Positions 7,088 to 14,562 of a stretch of DNA of 14,610 nucleotides are shown one piece after another. The stretch is taken from contig URDC01000038.1 in assembly GCA_900546565.1 (NCBI GenBank), positions 1 through 14,610 of the forward strand, read 5' to 3'. Origin of the DNA: an uncultured Opitutales bacterium. Its GTDB lineage: Bacteria; Verrucomicrobiota; Verrucomicrobiia; Opitutales; Intestinicryptomonadaceae. The notes beneath the pieces were generated by a model, which saw only the letters and a program-made list of their open reading frames with translations, was not told the origin of the DNA and made no database searches. Each line of letters starts with the position of its first letter. Positions within the stretch are counted from its first letter, which is position 1. The translations under genes and the position numbers were made by a program.

Positions 7088-8080
7088 ATGTCTAAAACTG
7101 ATTTCGGCAATTCCGAGGCGAAGCGCGACAGGCTTTCCAAACGTGAGCGCGTCGCGCGTTTGCCGCGCGGCTTTGTGTCGGACTTGGACGGCTTTGCGAC
7201 GTACCTAAAAATGGAGCTCGGGCGTGGCAAAAATACGGTCGATTCGTATCTGAGCGACGTTCTGCAATTCTGCGAATATGCCGCCGCCGACGGCAAGCGC
7301 GGCTTTTCGGAAATCGACGTCGACGAACTTTCGAACTGGGTTTGCGAGGTTTCCAAAACCGCGAAGACTACGACGCAATCGCGTAAAATCAGCGCGATGC
7401 GCACGCTTGCGGACTATCTTGTGGACGAGGGAGTTTGGGCGAAGAATTTCAGCGAGCGCATTGCGCGTCCGAAAGTGGTGCGTTCCGACCCCGAAGTTTT
7501 GGAAGCGGGGCAGATCGACGACATCATAAACGCTCCAAGCGATTCATCTCCCGAAGCGGCGCGTGATAGGGCGATGTTGGAGCTTGTGTATTCGAGCGGG
7601 CTGCGCGTTTCGGAGTTGTGCGCGTTGCGCGAAAGCGACATCGACTTCGACGAGCGCATTATTAGAATCGCCGCCGGCAAGGGCAATAAAACGCGCCTTG
7701 TGCCCGTGGGCGATTTGGCGTTGGCGGCGATTGCCGAATACAGAAAGCGGCGTCCCGAGCTTTTGAAAAATTCGTCGTGCGCGGAGCTTTTCATTACGCG
7801 GCGAGGCAAGAAGATTTCGCGCAAGACCTTTTGGTTCAACCTGAAAAAATATGCGCTCAAAGCGGGCGTCGAGGGCGACGTAAAGCCGCACGCGCTGCGG
7901 CATTCGTTTGCGACGCATCTATTGCGCAACGGTGCGAACCTGTTTTCGATTAAGGAAATGCTCGGGCACGCCGATTTGTCGACAACGCAGATTTACACGC
8001 AGCTTGTGCGCGACGACATAATTCGCGAATACTCCGCGAAGCATCCGCGTTCGAAAATGGACGTGGATTACGAAGTGTGA
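7088..8080 (+). CDS. xerD: Tyrosine recombinase, XerC/XerD type
   Basis: Site-specific recombinase that with its partner resolves chromosome dimers at dif during division. The 330-residue protein has an N-terminal SAM-like core-binding domain (about 30-115) and a C-terminal catalytic domain with all six expected residues: Arg173 (SSGLRVSEL), Lys198 (GKGNK), His268 and Arg271 (HALRHSFATH), His294 (GHADLSTTQ) and Tyr303 (IYT). The start at ATG 7088 leaves about 25 extra basic residues before the core-binding domain; there is no Shine-Dalgarno. It follows meaB by 11 nt, so it probably ends the dnaX-rmuC-meaB-xer unit. XerD and XerC are hard to separate by motif alone, and the symbol is my best guess. 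A phage or element integrase is unlikely, since no att repeats, other mobile genes or composition change are visible. Confidence 0.88.
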   Translation: MSKTDFGNSEAKRDRLSKRERVARLPRGFVSDLDGFATYLKMELGRGKNTVDSYLSDVLQFCEYAAADGKRGFSEIDVDELSNWVCEVSKTAKTTTQSRKISAMRTLADYLVDEGVWAKNFSERIARPKVVRSDPEVLEAGQIDDIINAPSDSSPEAARDRAMLELVYSSGLRVSELCALRESDIDFDERIIRIAAGKGNKTRLVPVGDLALAAIAEYRKRRPELLKNSSCAELFITRRGKKISRKTFWFNLKKYALKAGVEGDVKPHALRHSFATHLLRNGANLFSIKEMLGHADLSTTQIYTQLVRDDIIREYSAKHPRSKMDVDYEV

Positions 8081-8480
8081 TTTTACTGGGCTGGGCCGGT
8101 TTTGTTGCGGTCGGGCGGCGGAACGTGCCGACAAGGAACGGCTTTTGAACAAGGGGCTTGAATTCCCGTTGGACGGTGCGAAAATTCCGTCGAAATTTTA
8201 CGATAGATTGGCGTCGCCGAAGTGCGCCTTACGCCCGAAAAAATATGTCGAAATAGGATACGTTGCGCGACTTGGTGCGGGCAGGCAAAGTCCGCGGAGT
8301 CGATTGGATTTTTCAACGACAGGCGCGCGTAATTATGCGCCAATGCGGCAGGCACCCTTTAAAAACTCTGACGTTGCGGAAATCCGCAAGGCGGCGGGGA
8401 ATGTGCATTTGCGCGCTGTCTATGTCCGGACGGACGAAAAGGGGACAACGCGGAGCTGCCCAATATGTTTCGGATTTTAG
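8081..8480 (+). other. 400-bp region without a recognised gene; open frame of coding-like composition
   Basis: Nothing here matches a family I know. One plus-strand frame is open from inside the end of xer through to TAG 8478-8480. It has no ATG; a TTG at 8145 would give 111 residues (MNKGLEFPLDGAKIPSKFYD...). Its first part (about 8118-8265) and its last part (about 8360-8450, DVAEIRKAAGNVHLRAVY) have the codon texture of real genes, whereas the middle reads as Arg/Ser-rich noise and is more protein-like in the next frame (RDLVRAGKVRGVDWIFQRQ, from 8266). This may be a decayed gene with two compensating indels, an unrecognised orphan gene, or non-coding DNA. It ends just before the hairpin at 8496. 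Function unknown. Confidence 0.3.
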
Positions 8481-8495
8481 TTGAAAAACGTGTGC

Positions 8496-8527
8496 GGGCG
8501 GAATTTTTCAGCCCAATTTTCTATTTT
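8496..8527 (+). terminator. Probable rho-independent terminator between the xer side and mntP
   Basis: GGGC (8496-8499) pairs with GCCC (8511-8514). Inside these, a G/A mismatch is followed by GAA pairing with TTC around a TTT loop. The plus-strand sequence after the stem is T-rich (AATTTTCTATTTT). The hairpin lies between two convergent genes, 16 nt past the open frame ending at 8480 and 6 nt past the mntP stop, so it may also serve mntP, although the T-run on that side (GTTTTTC) is displaced by about 6 nt. Confidence 0.5.
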
Positions 8528-9084
8528 ATGATGGCATCGTAAAGTCCGATTGCGGCAAGTGTGATGAGGATTATGCCCCCCGCGATTGGCAGGCGTTTTG
8601 AGATTTTTGCGGCGGTGCGCCCGAGTTCGATTCCGACGAGTGACACCAATGCGGTCGTGATTGCGATGACCGTCAACGAAGTCGCGATGTCGACTTTCAT
8701 AAACGACAACGACACTCCCACGGCGAGTGCGTCGATACTCGTCGCAATTCCGAGCATAAAGAGGACTTTGATGTTGAGCGGGGCGAGGAAGTTTTGGGTT
8801 TTCTCGTCTTCGCCGGAGAATGCCTCGCGGCACATTTTGACGCCGAGCACAAACAGGACTGCCACTGCGGCGTAGCGCACGGTGTTTTCGAAAATGGCGA
8901 CAGCGTTTTCGCCGAATGCCCACCCCGCGAATGTAAGCGCGGTTTGGCAAAACGCAAAGTTAAACGCCGCAGCAAGTTTGTTTGAAAATGGGATTTTGGC
9001 TGTCGAGCAGCCTCCCGCGGCGGACACGGCGAAGGTGTCGATTGAAAGCGCGAAGGCGATGGAAATTATTTCTATAATGGACAC
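8521..9084 (-). CDS. mntP: Manganese efflux pump MntP
   Basis: Inner-membrane exporter that removes excess Mn(II). The 187-residue protein is mostly hydrophobic, with about six membrane segments in the usual two-repeat arrangement. Each half carries the family signature: ALSIDTFAVS (12-21, Asp16) and ATSIDALAVGVS (114-125, Asp118). A polar loop (about 88-103, GEDEKTQNF) separates the halves. The start is GTG at 9084, which puts the first signature at the normal distance from the N-terminus. No Shine-Dalgarno is seen; the start codon abuts a small GCGC-N8-GCGC inverted repeat (9085-9100). The 96-bp gap to the divergent dtd gene is too short for, and shows no trace of, the yybP-ykoY Mn riboswitch that often precedes mntP. 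Monocistronic. Confidence 0.92.
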   Translation of the reverse strand: MSIIEIISIAFALSIDTFAVSAAGGCSTAKIPFSNKLAAAFNFAFCQTALTFAGWAFGENAVAIFENTVRYAAVAVLFVLGVKMCREAFSGEDEKTQNFLAPLNIKVLFMLGIATSIDALAVGVSLSFMKVDIATSLTVIAITTALVSLVGIELGRTAAKISKRLPIAGGIILITLAAIGLYDAIIK

Positions 9085-9180
9085 GCGCTTATTTTCGCGC
9101 GTCGGAGGGGCGGGGCAAGTTTATTTTTTTCTGGACAAAAATTTTTCGGCGGGCATTTTCGGGGTGTATCTTTTTTCAAA

Positions 9181-9648
9181 ATGAGGGTTGTCATTCAGCG
9201 GGTTTCGGAGGCGAAAGTAGACATTGTGGAAGGCGGAAATGTTCGGGCGAAAAGCCGAATCGGCGCGGGGCTGCTTGTGCTGGCGGCGTTTTGCGACGGC
9301 GACACGGAGGCGGATTTAGACTGGATTGTCTCGAAAATCGTCAACCTGCGCGTTTTTGAAGACGGCGAAGGCAAGATGAATTTGTCGCTTTCGGACGTCG
9401 GCGGCGACCTGATGATTGTCAGCCAATTTACGCTTTACGGGAATTTGCGCAAGGGCTCGCGCCCGTCGTTCAACCGCTCGGCTCGCGCCGATGTCGCGCT
9501 CGGTTTTTACGAAGAGTTTTTGCGCCGCGCCCGCGCGGCGTTGGGGCGCGAAATTGCCGCGGGCGAATTCGGGGCGATGATGAATGTATCGCTTGTAAAC
9601 GACGGCCCGATTACGATTATAATAGACTCGAAAGACCGCGATTTATGA
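9181..9648 (+). CDS. dtd: D-aminoacyl-tRNA deacylase Dtd
   Basis: Dtd hydrolyses D-amino acids (and glycine mis-attached to tRNA Ala) from tRNA, a proofreading step in the cytoplasm. The 155-residue product has normal length and both active-site motifs: SQFTLYG (81-87) and NDGPITIIID (140-149, holding the cross-subunit Gly-Pro motif). The N-terminus MRVVIQRVSEA is typical. The ATG at 9181 directly follows a T-rich leader and lacks a Shine-Dalgarno. It is divergent from mntP and convergent with the gene ending at 9661, only 12 nt away. A terminator hairpin begins 3 nt past the stop. Confidence 0.96.
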   Translation: MRVVIQRVSEAKVDIVEGGNVRAKSRIGAGLLVLAAFCDGDTEADLDWIVSKIVNLRVFEDGEGKMNLSLSDVGGDLMIVSQFTLYGNLRKGSRPSFNRSARADVALGFYEEFLRRARAALGREIAAGEFGAMMNVSLVNDGPITIIIDSKDRDL

Positions 9649-9650
9649 TT

Positions 9651-9681
9651 GCGGCGCGGGCTATTTTGTTGCGCCGCTTTT
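9651..9681 (+). terminator. Rho-independent terminator of dtd, embedded in the opposing gene
   Basis: GCGGCGC (9651-9657) is an exact reverse complement of GCGCCGC (9671-9677), with a 13-base loop, and TTTT (9678-9681) follows on the plus strand. It starts 3 nt after the dtd stop. The right half lies in the last codons of the minus-strand gene ending at 9661, so the sequence serves two roles. On the minus strand no T-run follows the stem. Confidence 0.65.
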
Positions 9682-10125
9682 GGGCACGAGCACTGTTTTA
9701 TAGTAGCGAACCATTACGGTGTCGCCCTGCCGCGCCTCGCCGCGCGAGACTTTAAAAAGGAAGCAGTCACGGTAGCCCGTTTTGAGGCTTTCGAGCTCGG
9801 CGACGGGGGTTAAGCGGGCGTCGCAGGCGTAGAAAGTCGGCGGGATTTCCGCCTCGGGTATGCGCGAGATTATATGCACGAATGCTGTGTCGTTTTGGAC
9901 TTTTGCGATTTTTCCGAAGCGCAATTCAAAGTCGATTACGACAACCTCTTCGGTTTCGGGCGGGTTGGGGGCTTTTATTCCCGCAGCCTCGCGCGCTTGG
10001 GGGGCGCGCTTTTTGAGTTTGCTTTTATCGCCGGCTGCCGCGTTCGATGTCGCGGGAAGTGCGGCAAAGACTGCGCAAACAAAAACCGCCGCCGACGCGA
10101 ACGTTTTTAAAATCGTTTTTTGCAT
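9661..10125 (-). CDS. Hypothetical secreted or periplasmic protein
   Basis: 154 residues. An N-terminal signal peptide is clear: MQKTILKTF, a hydrophobic run, then LPATSNAA with probable cleavage near residue 29. A short basic, Lys/Arg-rich linker (about 33-45) and a Pro-rich segment (KAPNPPETEE) lead to a compact beta-rich domain (about 58-150) with alternating hydrophobics (EEVVVIDFELRFGKIAKV, FVHII) and two cysteines (CDARL and DCFLF) that could form a disulfide outside the cytoplasm. The end (QGDTVMVRYYKTVLV) resembles the closing strands of a small beta-barrel. I do not recognise the family. It is 67 bp downstream of rpoD on the same strand and may be read through from it, though functional linkage is not implied. 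The start at ATG 10125 fits the signal peptide; there is no Shine-Dalgarno. Confidence 0.75.
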   Translation of the reverse strand: MQKTILKTFASAAVFVCAVFAALPATSNAAAGDKSKLKKRAPQAREAAGIKAPNPPETEEVVVIDFELRFGKIAKVQNDTAFVHIISRIPEAEIPPTFYACDARLTPVAELESLKTGYRDCFLFKVSRGEARQGDTVMVRYYKTVLVPKSGATK

Positions 10126-10192
10126 TGTCGGGGGCGGTTTGGATTGAAGTTTTTTATTTGTGCTATGGGCGCGGACTGCGCGGCGTTGGCGG

Positions 10193-12346
10193 TTATTCTT
10201 CGTCCCTGCTTTTTTTGAACTGGTCGAAGCCGGGGCCCGCGCTGTTGTTTTCGCTTTCGAAGAAGCCGTGGAGCTGGCGCAGGCGCGTGGGGTGGCGCAT
10301 TTTGCGCAGTGCCTTCGCCTCGATTTGCCGTATGCGCTCGCGCGTGACGTTAAACTGTTTCCCGACTTCTTCGAGGGTTCTGGAATAGCCGTCCTGCAAG
10401 CCGAAGCGCAGGGTGAGCACTTTGCGCTCGCGCGGGGTCAGCGATGAAAGCACGTCGATGAGTTTTTCGCGCAGGAGCGAATAGCTTGTCATATCGTAGG
10501 GGTTTTCCGCGCCCTTGTCTTCGATGAAGTCGCCGAAATTGGTGTCGTCGGAATCGCCGACGGGGCTTTGCAACGAAATTGGCTGCTGCGCCATTTTCAT
10601 TATCGACTGGACTTTCTCGACGGGCATATCCATTGATGAAGCGACCTCCTCGGGGGTAGGCTCGTGCCCAAGCTCCTGAATGAGCTGCTTTTGCACCTGC
10701 ATAACCTTGTTGAGGGTTTCAATCATATGCACGGGTATGCGGATTGTGCGAGCCTGGTCGGCTATCGAACGCGTAATTGCCTGACGTATCCACCAAGTCG
10801 CGTATGTCGAGAATTTATAGCCGCGGATATATTCGAATTTCTCGACCGCCTTCATCAAGCCCATATTGCCCTCCTGAATGAGGTCGAGGAAATTCAGTCC
10901 GCGGTTTGTGTATTTCTTTGCGATTGAAATCACCAAGCGCAGGTTTGCGCGAACCATTTCGGTTTTCGCCTTGTGTGCCTCCTGTATGGAGTGGCGCACC
11001 GACTTGACAAGCTCGACGAGTTTTTCGGGTTCGAGGCGGTATGTGCGGTAGATTTCATGGAGTCGGGCTTTGAGGTCTTCGGCGTTGCCGAGTTTGATTT
11101 TCGGCCCGATGCGCTGGATAGCTTTGAGGCGGTAGAAGATGTCGTCGATTTCGCGCAAAACGGGATTGAGCGAATCGAGGAAGTCTTCGAAAATTTTGAG
11201 CTTGAATTTGAAGCCCTTTTCGTAGATTGCCCGCAGTTTGGATTCCTGCGTTTTGAACATTGTCAGGTGTCGTTTTGCCTGAGTTTCGTTGGGCGCGGTC
11301 ATTGCGGCGTCCCAATTCTTGGCGAGGACTTCCTCGGCCTTTTCCGCCTGTTCAATATACTGCGGGAGCTCGTTGAAATAGCTTTCGCGTCCGTCCTGTA
11401 TTTTTTTGTCGAGAACGATTTTGTCGAAGCGTTCCTCGCGTGCGAGGAGCTTTTTTGCCATATCGATTTGGAATTTGTTCGTCAGCGAAACCGCGAACAA
11501 TTCCGCTACCGCGGCGGCTTCGGCGGTTTCGATACGCTTCGAGATTGCCACTTCCTGCTCGCGCGAGAGCAGGGGAACCTGTCCCATTTGTTTGAGGTAC
11601 ATTCGCACGGGGTCGTCGAGGGTGTCGGACTGCAACGCCTTCGACTGGCGTTCGTCGTGTTCCTCGCGGCGGCGTTTGAAGTTTTCGATGTCCTCCTCGC
11701 TGTCGAAGATGTCGATATTGAGGTCTTCGAGAATCTTGATTATGTTGTCGAAAATCAGCGGGTCTTTGAGGGTGTCGAGCAGGTGTTTATTGATGTCCGC
11801 GCTTGTGAGGTATCCTTTTTCATTTGCAAGCGCGCGCAGTTGGCGTATTTTGACGTCGATGTTTTTCGACGCGAGCGGGTTGTTTGCCGAATCTTTTTTT
11901 GCCGCCGGCTTTGCGGGTGTTTTTGTCTGTTTCGCCTTTGTAAGCGCGGATTTCTTGGGGGTTGTTTCCGCCGCCTTTTTTTGTGTCGCAGCGGGCGTTT
12001 TTTCCGCAGCGGGTTTCGGCAAGTTCTTTTTAGCCGCCGGCTTTACCGCGGGCTTTGCCGATGGCGAAGTTTTCGCTTTCGGGGCGGGTTTGGCCGCGGG
12101 CTGTTTCTTTTCCAAAACTTTCGGTTGGGCTTTCGGTTTAGTCGTGCTTTTTGCCCGAACGGGATTGCCCGCGGGTTTCTTTGCCGCCTCCGCTTTTGCT
12201 GGGGCGGACTTTGCCGCAGGCTTGTTCTTTTTTGTCTGTGTTTGCGCCGCTTTTACGGGCGTCTTTTTTGCCGTCTCCGATTTTTTTGCTTGCGCTTTTT
12301 TCGGAGTGGTCTTGGTTGATTGTTTCTTGCTTGTTTTGGATACCAT
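10193..12346 (-). CDS. rpoD: Primary RNA polymerase sigma factor RpoD with a Lys/Ala/Pro-rich N-terminal extension
   Basis: Housekeeping sigma70, 717 residues. Domain order: a low-complexity extension (1-152), region 1.1 (about 160-225), region 1.2 (DDPVRMYLKQMGQVPLL, 244-260), a non-conserved region (about 275-450), region 2 with NLRLVISIAKKY and the -10-binding FSTYATWWIRQAI (512-524), region 3 (about 530-600) and region 4 with the -35-binding helix-turn-helix (TLEEVGKQFNVTRERIRQIE, 657-676). The extension contains 43 lysines in 151 residues, with repeated KPAAK-like units, and resembles the tail of histone H1-like proteins. The start at ATG 12346 is 11 nt after the dnaG stop; I see no Shine-Dalgarno, so translation may depend on coupling. 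If instead it started at an internal codon the extension would vanish, but none has a better ribosome site and the frame is open and lysine-rich throughout. Confidence 0.96.
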   Translation of the reverse strand: MVSKTSKKQSTKTTPKKAQAKKSETAKKTPVKAAQTQTKKNKPAAKSAPAKAEAAKKPAGNPVRAKSTTKPKAQPKVLEKKQPAAKPAPKAKTSPSAKPAVKPAAKKNLPKPAAEKTPAATQKKAAETTPKKSALTKAKQTKTPAKPAAKKDSANNPLASKNIDVKIRQLRALANEKGYLTSADINKHLLDTLKDPLIFDNIIKILEDLNIDIFDSEEDIENFKRRREEHDERQSKALQSDTLDDPVRMYLKQMGQVPLLSREQEVAISKRIETAEAAAVAELFAVSLTNKFQIDMAKKLLAREERFDKIVLDKKIQDGRESYFNELPQYIEQAEKAEEVLAKNWDAAMTAPNETQAKRHLTMFKTQESKLRAIYEKGFKFKLKIFEDFLDSLNPVLREIDDIFYRLKAIQRIGPKIKLGNAEDLKARLHEIYRTYRLEPEKLVELVKSVRHSIQEAHKAKTEMVRANLRLVISIAKKYTNRGLNFLDLIQEGNMGLMKAVEKFEYIRGYKFSTYATWWIRQAITRSIADQARTIRIPVHMIETLNKVMQVQKQLIQELGHEPTPEEVASSMDMPVEKVQSIMKMAQQPISLQSPVGDSDDTNFGDFIEDKGAENPYDMTSYSLLREKLIDVLSSLTPRERKVLTLRFGLQDGYSRTLEEVGKQFNVTRERIRQIEAKALRKMRHPTRLRQLHGFFESENNSAGPGFDQFKKSRDEE

Positions 12347-12357
12347 AAAGTTTTGCT

Positions 12358-14232
12358 TTAATTTTCTTCAATCAGGCGCGGGGCTTTTGTAGACAACTTT
12401 TTCAAATCCGCCACGCGTTTTAAAAGTTTAAACTTGTCCGACTCCTCTACGGTTTCGTCGAGGAGTTTTTCGTTTACCGTTTTAATTTCGGCGTCGATGT
12501 AATTTTTATAAATTGTCTTGATGCAATCATTCGCAGATTTTACGGGATTTTCAATTAAAATCTTCGGGTTTGCCAATATTTTATACACGGCGTTGCGCTC
12601 CTTTTCGGTGTCGAAATACTCGTTGACTTTCGACGGGTCGAAATCGAGCCCCTCTTTATATATGGCGAAAAGTTTGAGCAATATTTTCGCGGACAGTTTT
12701 TTTTCGTCCAACCAATCGGGGTTTATGGTTGTCGCCATTGCCGCGCCGATGTCTGGGTGGAGGAGGGCGATGATGAGCGCGTCGGCGGGGGCGGTCGAAA
12801 TTTTGTAGCCCGAAGCGTCGTCGGCGTCGGAGGACGGCGCGTTGCTCCGCGCGGCGTCGGCGTTGCGGTAGGGGTCGGGCTTCGGGGCGTTCTGGGCGTT
12901 TTCGGCGGCGAATGTTTCGAAGTCTTTTGCGACGGAAGCGTAGCTTGCGCCGAGGTGCGCGGAGAGTTCGCGCAGGTATTCGTTGATGATTACCGTCGAC
13001 TTGCAACGTGAAATCATTTCGAATACGGCGCGGGCCACTTCGCCCTTTGTTTGCGCGGTCTTTTCGCTCTCGCGCCCGAGGAGGGCGTCGACGGCGAAGC
13101 TTATTGCGGTTCTTTTTTTGTTCTCGACTTTTTCGCGCATAGCCTGAGCGCCGAATTTGCGTATGAACGAATCGGGGTCGTCACCGCCGTCGAGGGGTGC
13201 GATGAATGGTTCGAGCTCGTGTTTAAAGCACATCGAGATTGCCTTCAAGTTGGCTTTAAGTCCTGCGGCGTCGCCGTCATACATCAAGACGGCGCGGTTG
13301 CAGAAGCGTTTTACGAGCGAAAGGTGGTTGTCGGTGAGCGCGGTGCCCTGCGTTGCGACCGCGTTTTTTATGCCCGCCGAGAACATTTTGATTGCGTCGA
13401 TTTGCCCCTCGACAAGCACGCAGTAGTTCTTTTCCTTCATTGCGTTTTTCGCCTTGTGGAGGTTGAAGACAACGTCGCCTTTTTTGAAGATTTCGGTTTC
13501 GCGCGAATTGACGTATTTGCCGCTTTCGGACGGGAGGTCGGGCGTGAATTCGGTTTTTCTGCCTGTAAACGCGATTACCTGCCCCTGAATGTTGCAGATG
13601 GGTATCATCAGTCTGCCCCTGAACCGCGGAAAAAAATCGGCTATGTTGCGCGCGCCATCGCGGGCGGAAAGTATGCTTGAATGCGCCATTGCCTCGGGGC
13701 TGAATTTTTTTGCAAAGAGCAGTTTTTTAAGCTCGTTGGAATTTGACGGAGCGTAGCCGATACGGAGCTCGCGGGCGTCGTCGAGCGTCATTTGGCGTTC
13801 CTCGACCCAGTATTTACGCACCGCCGACGCCTCGGGGTTTTCGGCGAAGAACTGTTGGCAGAACCATGCTGCGGTGAGTTCGTGCATTTCCAAAAGTTGG
13901 CGGCGCAGGCTCATTTTTACGGTGTCGCCCGCGTTTTCGTATTCAAGCTGTATGCCGAATTTTTTTGCGATGAACTCGACCGCCTCGATAAAGTTGAGGC
14001 TTTCGACGTTCATTATGAACGAAAACATATCCCCGCCTTGCGAAGTGCTGAAACAGTAGTAAAGCCCCTTGTCGGGGCTGACCGTGAACGACGGGGTTTT
14101 CTCGTGCGAGAAGGGGCTCAGGCCTTTTAGGATTGTGCCGCTTTTTTTGAGCGCGACATAGTCGCCGATAACTTGTTCGATGGGAACTTTGCGGCGCAGG
14201 TCGTCGATGCTTGACTGTTTGATTATCGGCAT
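12358..14232 (-). CDS. dnaG: DNA primase DnaG with a degenerate zinc-binding site
   Basis: DnaG makes RNA primers for Okazaki fragments at the fork with DnaB. The 624-residue product has the N-terminal primase zinc domain (about 8-100), the RNA polymerase core with TOPRIM motifs VEGQID (274-279) and DGDAAG (319-324), the RFRGRLMIPI segment (204-211), and a C-terminal helicase-interaction part. The zinc site is altered: the usual CPFHNEKTPSF reads SPFSHEKTPSF and the usual HCFGCG reads YCFSTS. Of the Cys-His-Cys-Cys ligands only Cys60 remains; Ser39, Ser42 and Thr63 replace the others. The fold-defining residues around them are conserved, so the domain likely persists without zinc. The ATG at 14232 is 14 nt downstream of a TPR-like gene and rpoD follows 11 nt after the stop. 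Confidence 0.95.
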   Translation of the reverse strand: MPIIKQSSIDDLRRKVPIEQVIGDYVALKKSGTILKGLSPFSHEKTPSFTVSPDKGLYYCFSTSQGGDMFSFIMNVESLNFIEAVEFIAKKFGIQLEYENAGDTVKMSLRRQLLEMHELTAAWFCQQFFAENPEASAVRKYWVEERQMTLDDARELRIGYAPSNSNELKKLLFAKKFSPEAMAHSSILSARDGARNIADFFPRFRGRLMIPICNIQGQVIAFTGRKTEFTPDLPSESGKYVNSRETEIFKKGDVVFNLHKAKNAMKEKNYCVLVEGQIDAIKMFSAGIKNAVATQGTALTDNHLSLVKRFCNRAVLMYDGDAAGLKANLKAISMCFKHELEPFIAPLDGGDDPDSFIRKFGAQAMREKVENKKRTAISFAVDALLGRESEKTAQTKGEVARAVFEMISRCKSTVIINEYLRELSAHLGASYASVAKDFETFAAENAQNAPKPDPYRNADAARSNAPSSDADDASGYKISTAPADALIIALLHPDIGAAMATTINPDWLDEKKLSAKILLKLFAIYKEGLDFDPSKVNEYFDTEKERNAVYKILANPKILIENPVKSANDCIKTIYKNYIDAEIKTVNEKLLDETVEESDKFKLLKRVADLKKLSTKAPRLIEEN

Positions 14233-14246
14233 AAACAGGGGCGGAG

Positions 14247-14562
14247 CTATTTTATTTTTGCGGCGTTGTCGAGATATTCGCGGGCGGCGCGTTTCATTTC
14301 GGCGTCGGAGTTTTCGAATTTCAGAAATTCGTCGAACGATTTTTTCGCGCCGAGCTTATCGCCGTCGAGTTCGCAGACATAGGCGCGGTAGAACGCGGTT
14401 TCGGGAGCGTCGGGGAATTTTTCGGCGACGGTTTTGAAGTTCCGCTTGAAGGCGTCCCTTTGCGCGCTGCGCCAGGCAAGCGAGAGCATTTTAAAGTCGA
14501 CTTTCGGGTTGTCGGGCGCGATTAGATATGCCTCGTTTGCCGCCAAAAAGGCGTCGTAGAAC
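14247..14562 (-). CDS. TPR-like repeat protein, 3' end only
   Basis: The last 105 residues of a protein whose beginning lies off the contig. The genomic frame starts at FYDAFLAANEAYLIAPDNP; the residues MCIRDR that would precede it come from adapter sequence and are not real. The fragment is helical with spacing typical of tetratricopeptide repeats (AFLAANEAYLIAPDNP, TAFYRAYVCELDGDKLGAKKSFDEFLKFEN), suggesting a protein-binding scaffold. It ends 14 nt before dnaG and is probably co-transcribed with dnaG and rpoD. Location (cytoplasmic, anchored or secreted) cannot be judged without the N-terminus. Confidence 0.65.

Noticed and set aside
7088..8080. Integrase of a genomic island or phage
   Set aside because: Sequence and length fit housekeeping XerC/D, no attachment-site repeats, tRNA gene or other mobile genes lie nearby, and it sits in a tight operon with housekeeping genes.
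9085..9180. yybP-ykoY manganese riboswitch upstream of mntP
   Set aside because: The gap is only 96 bp and shows none of the conserved riboswitch elements; only a small GCGC inverted repeat is visible.
10126..10192. Terminator of rpoD
   Set aside because: Only a 4-bp CGCG/CGCG stem is present and the minus-strand sequence after it is A-rich, not T-rich.
10973..12392. Long plus-strand open frames (448 and 328 codons) opposite rpoD
   Set aside because: They are the antisense of the lysine- and alanine-rich rpoD sequence and translate to Phe/Cys/Arg-rich noise; rpoD has complete, unambiguous motifs.
1..14562. CRISPR array, tRNA or rRNA genes, insertion sequences, or a defence system
   Set aside because: I saw no regularly spaced repeats, cloverleaf-like segments, transposase motifs or defence-type domains on either strand.
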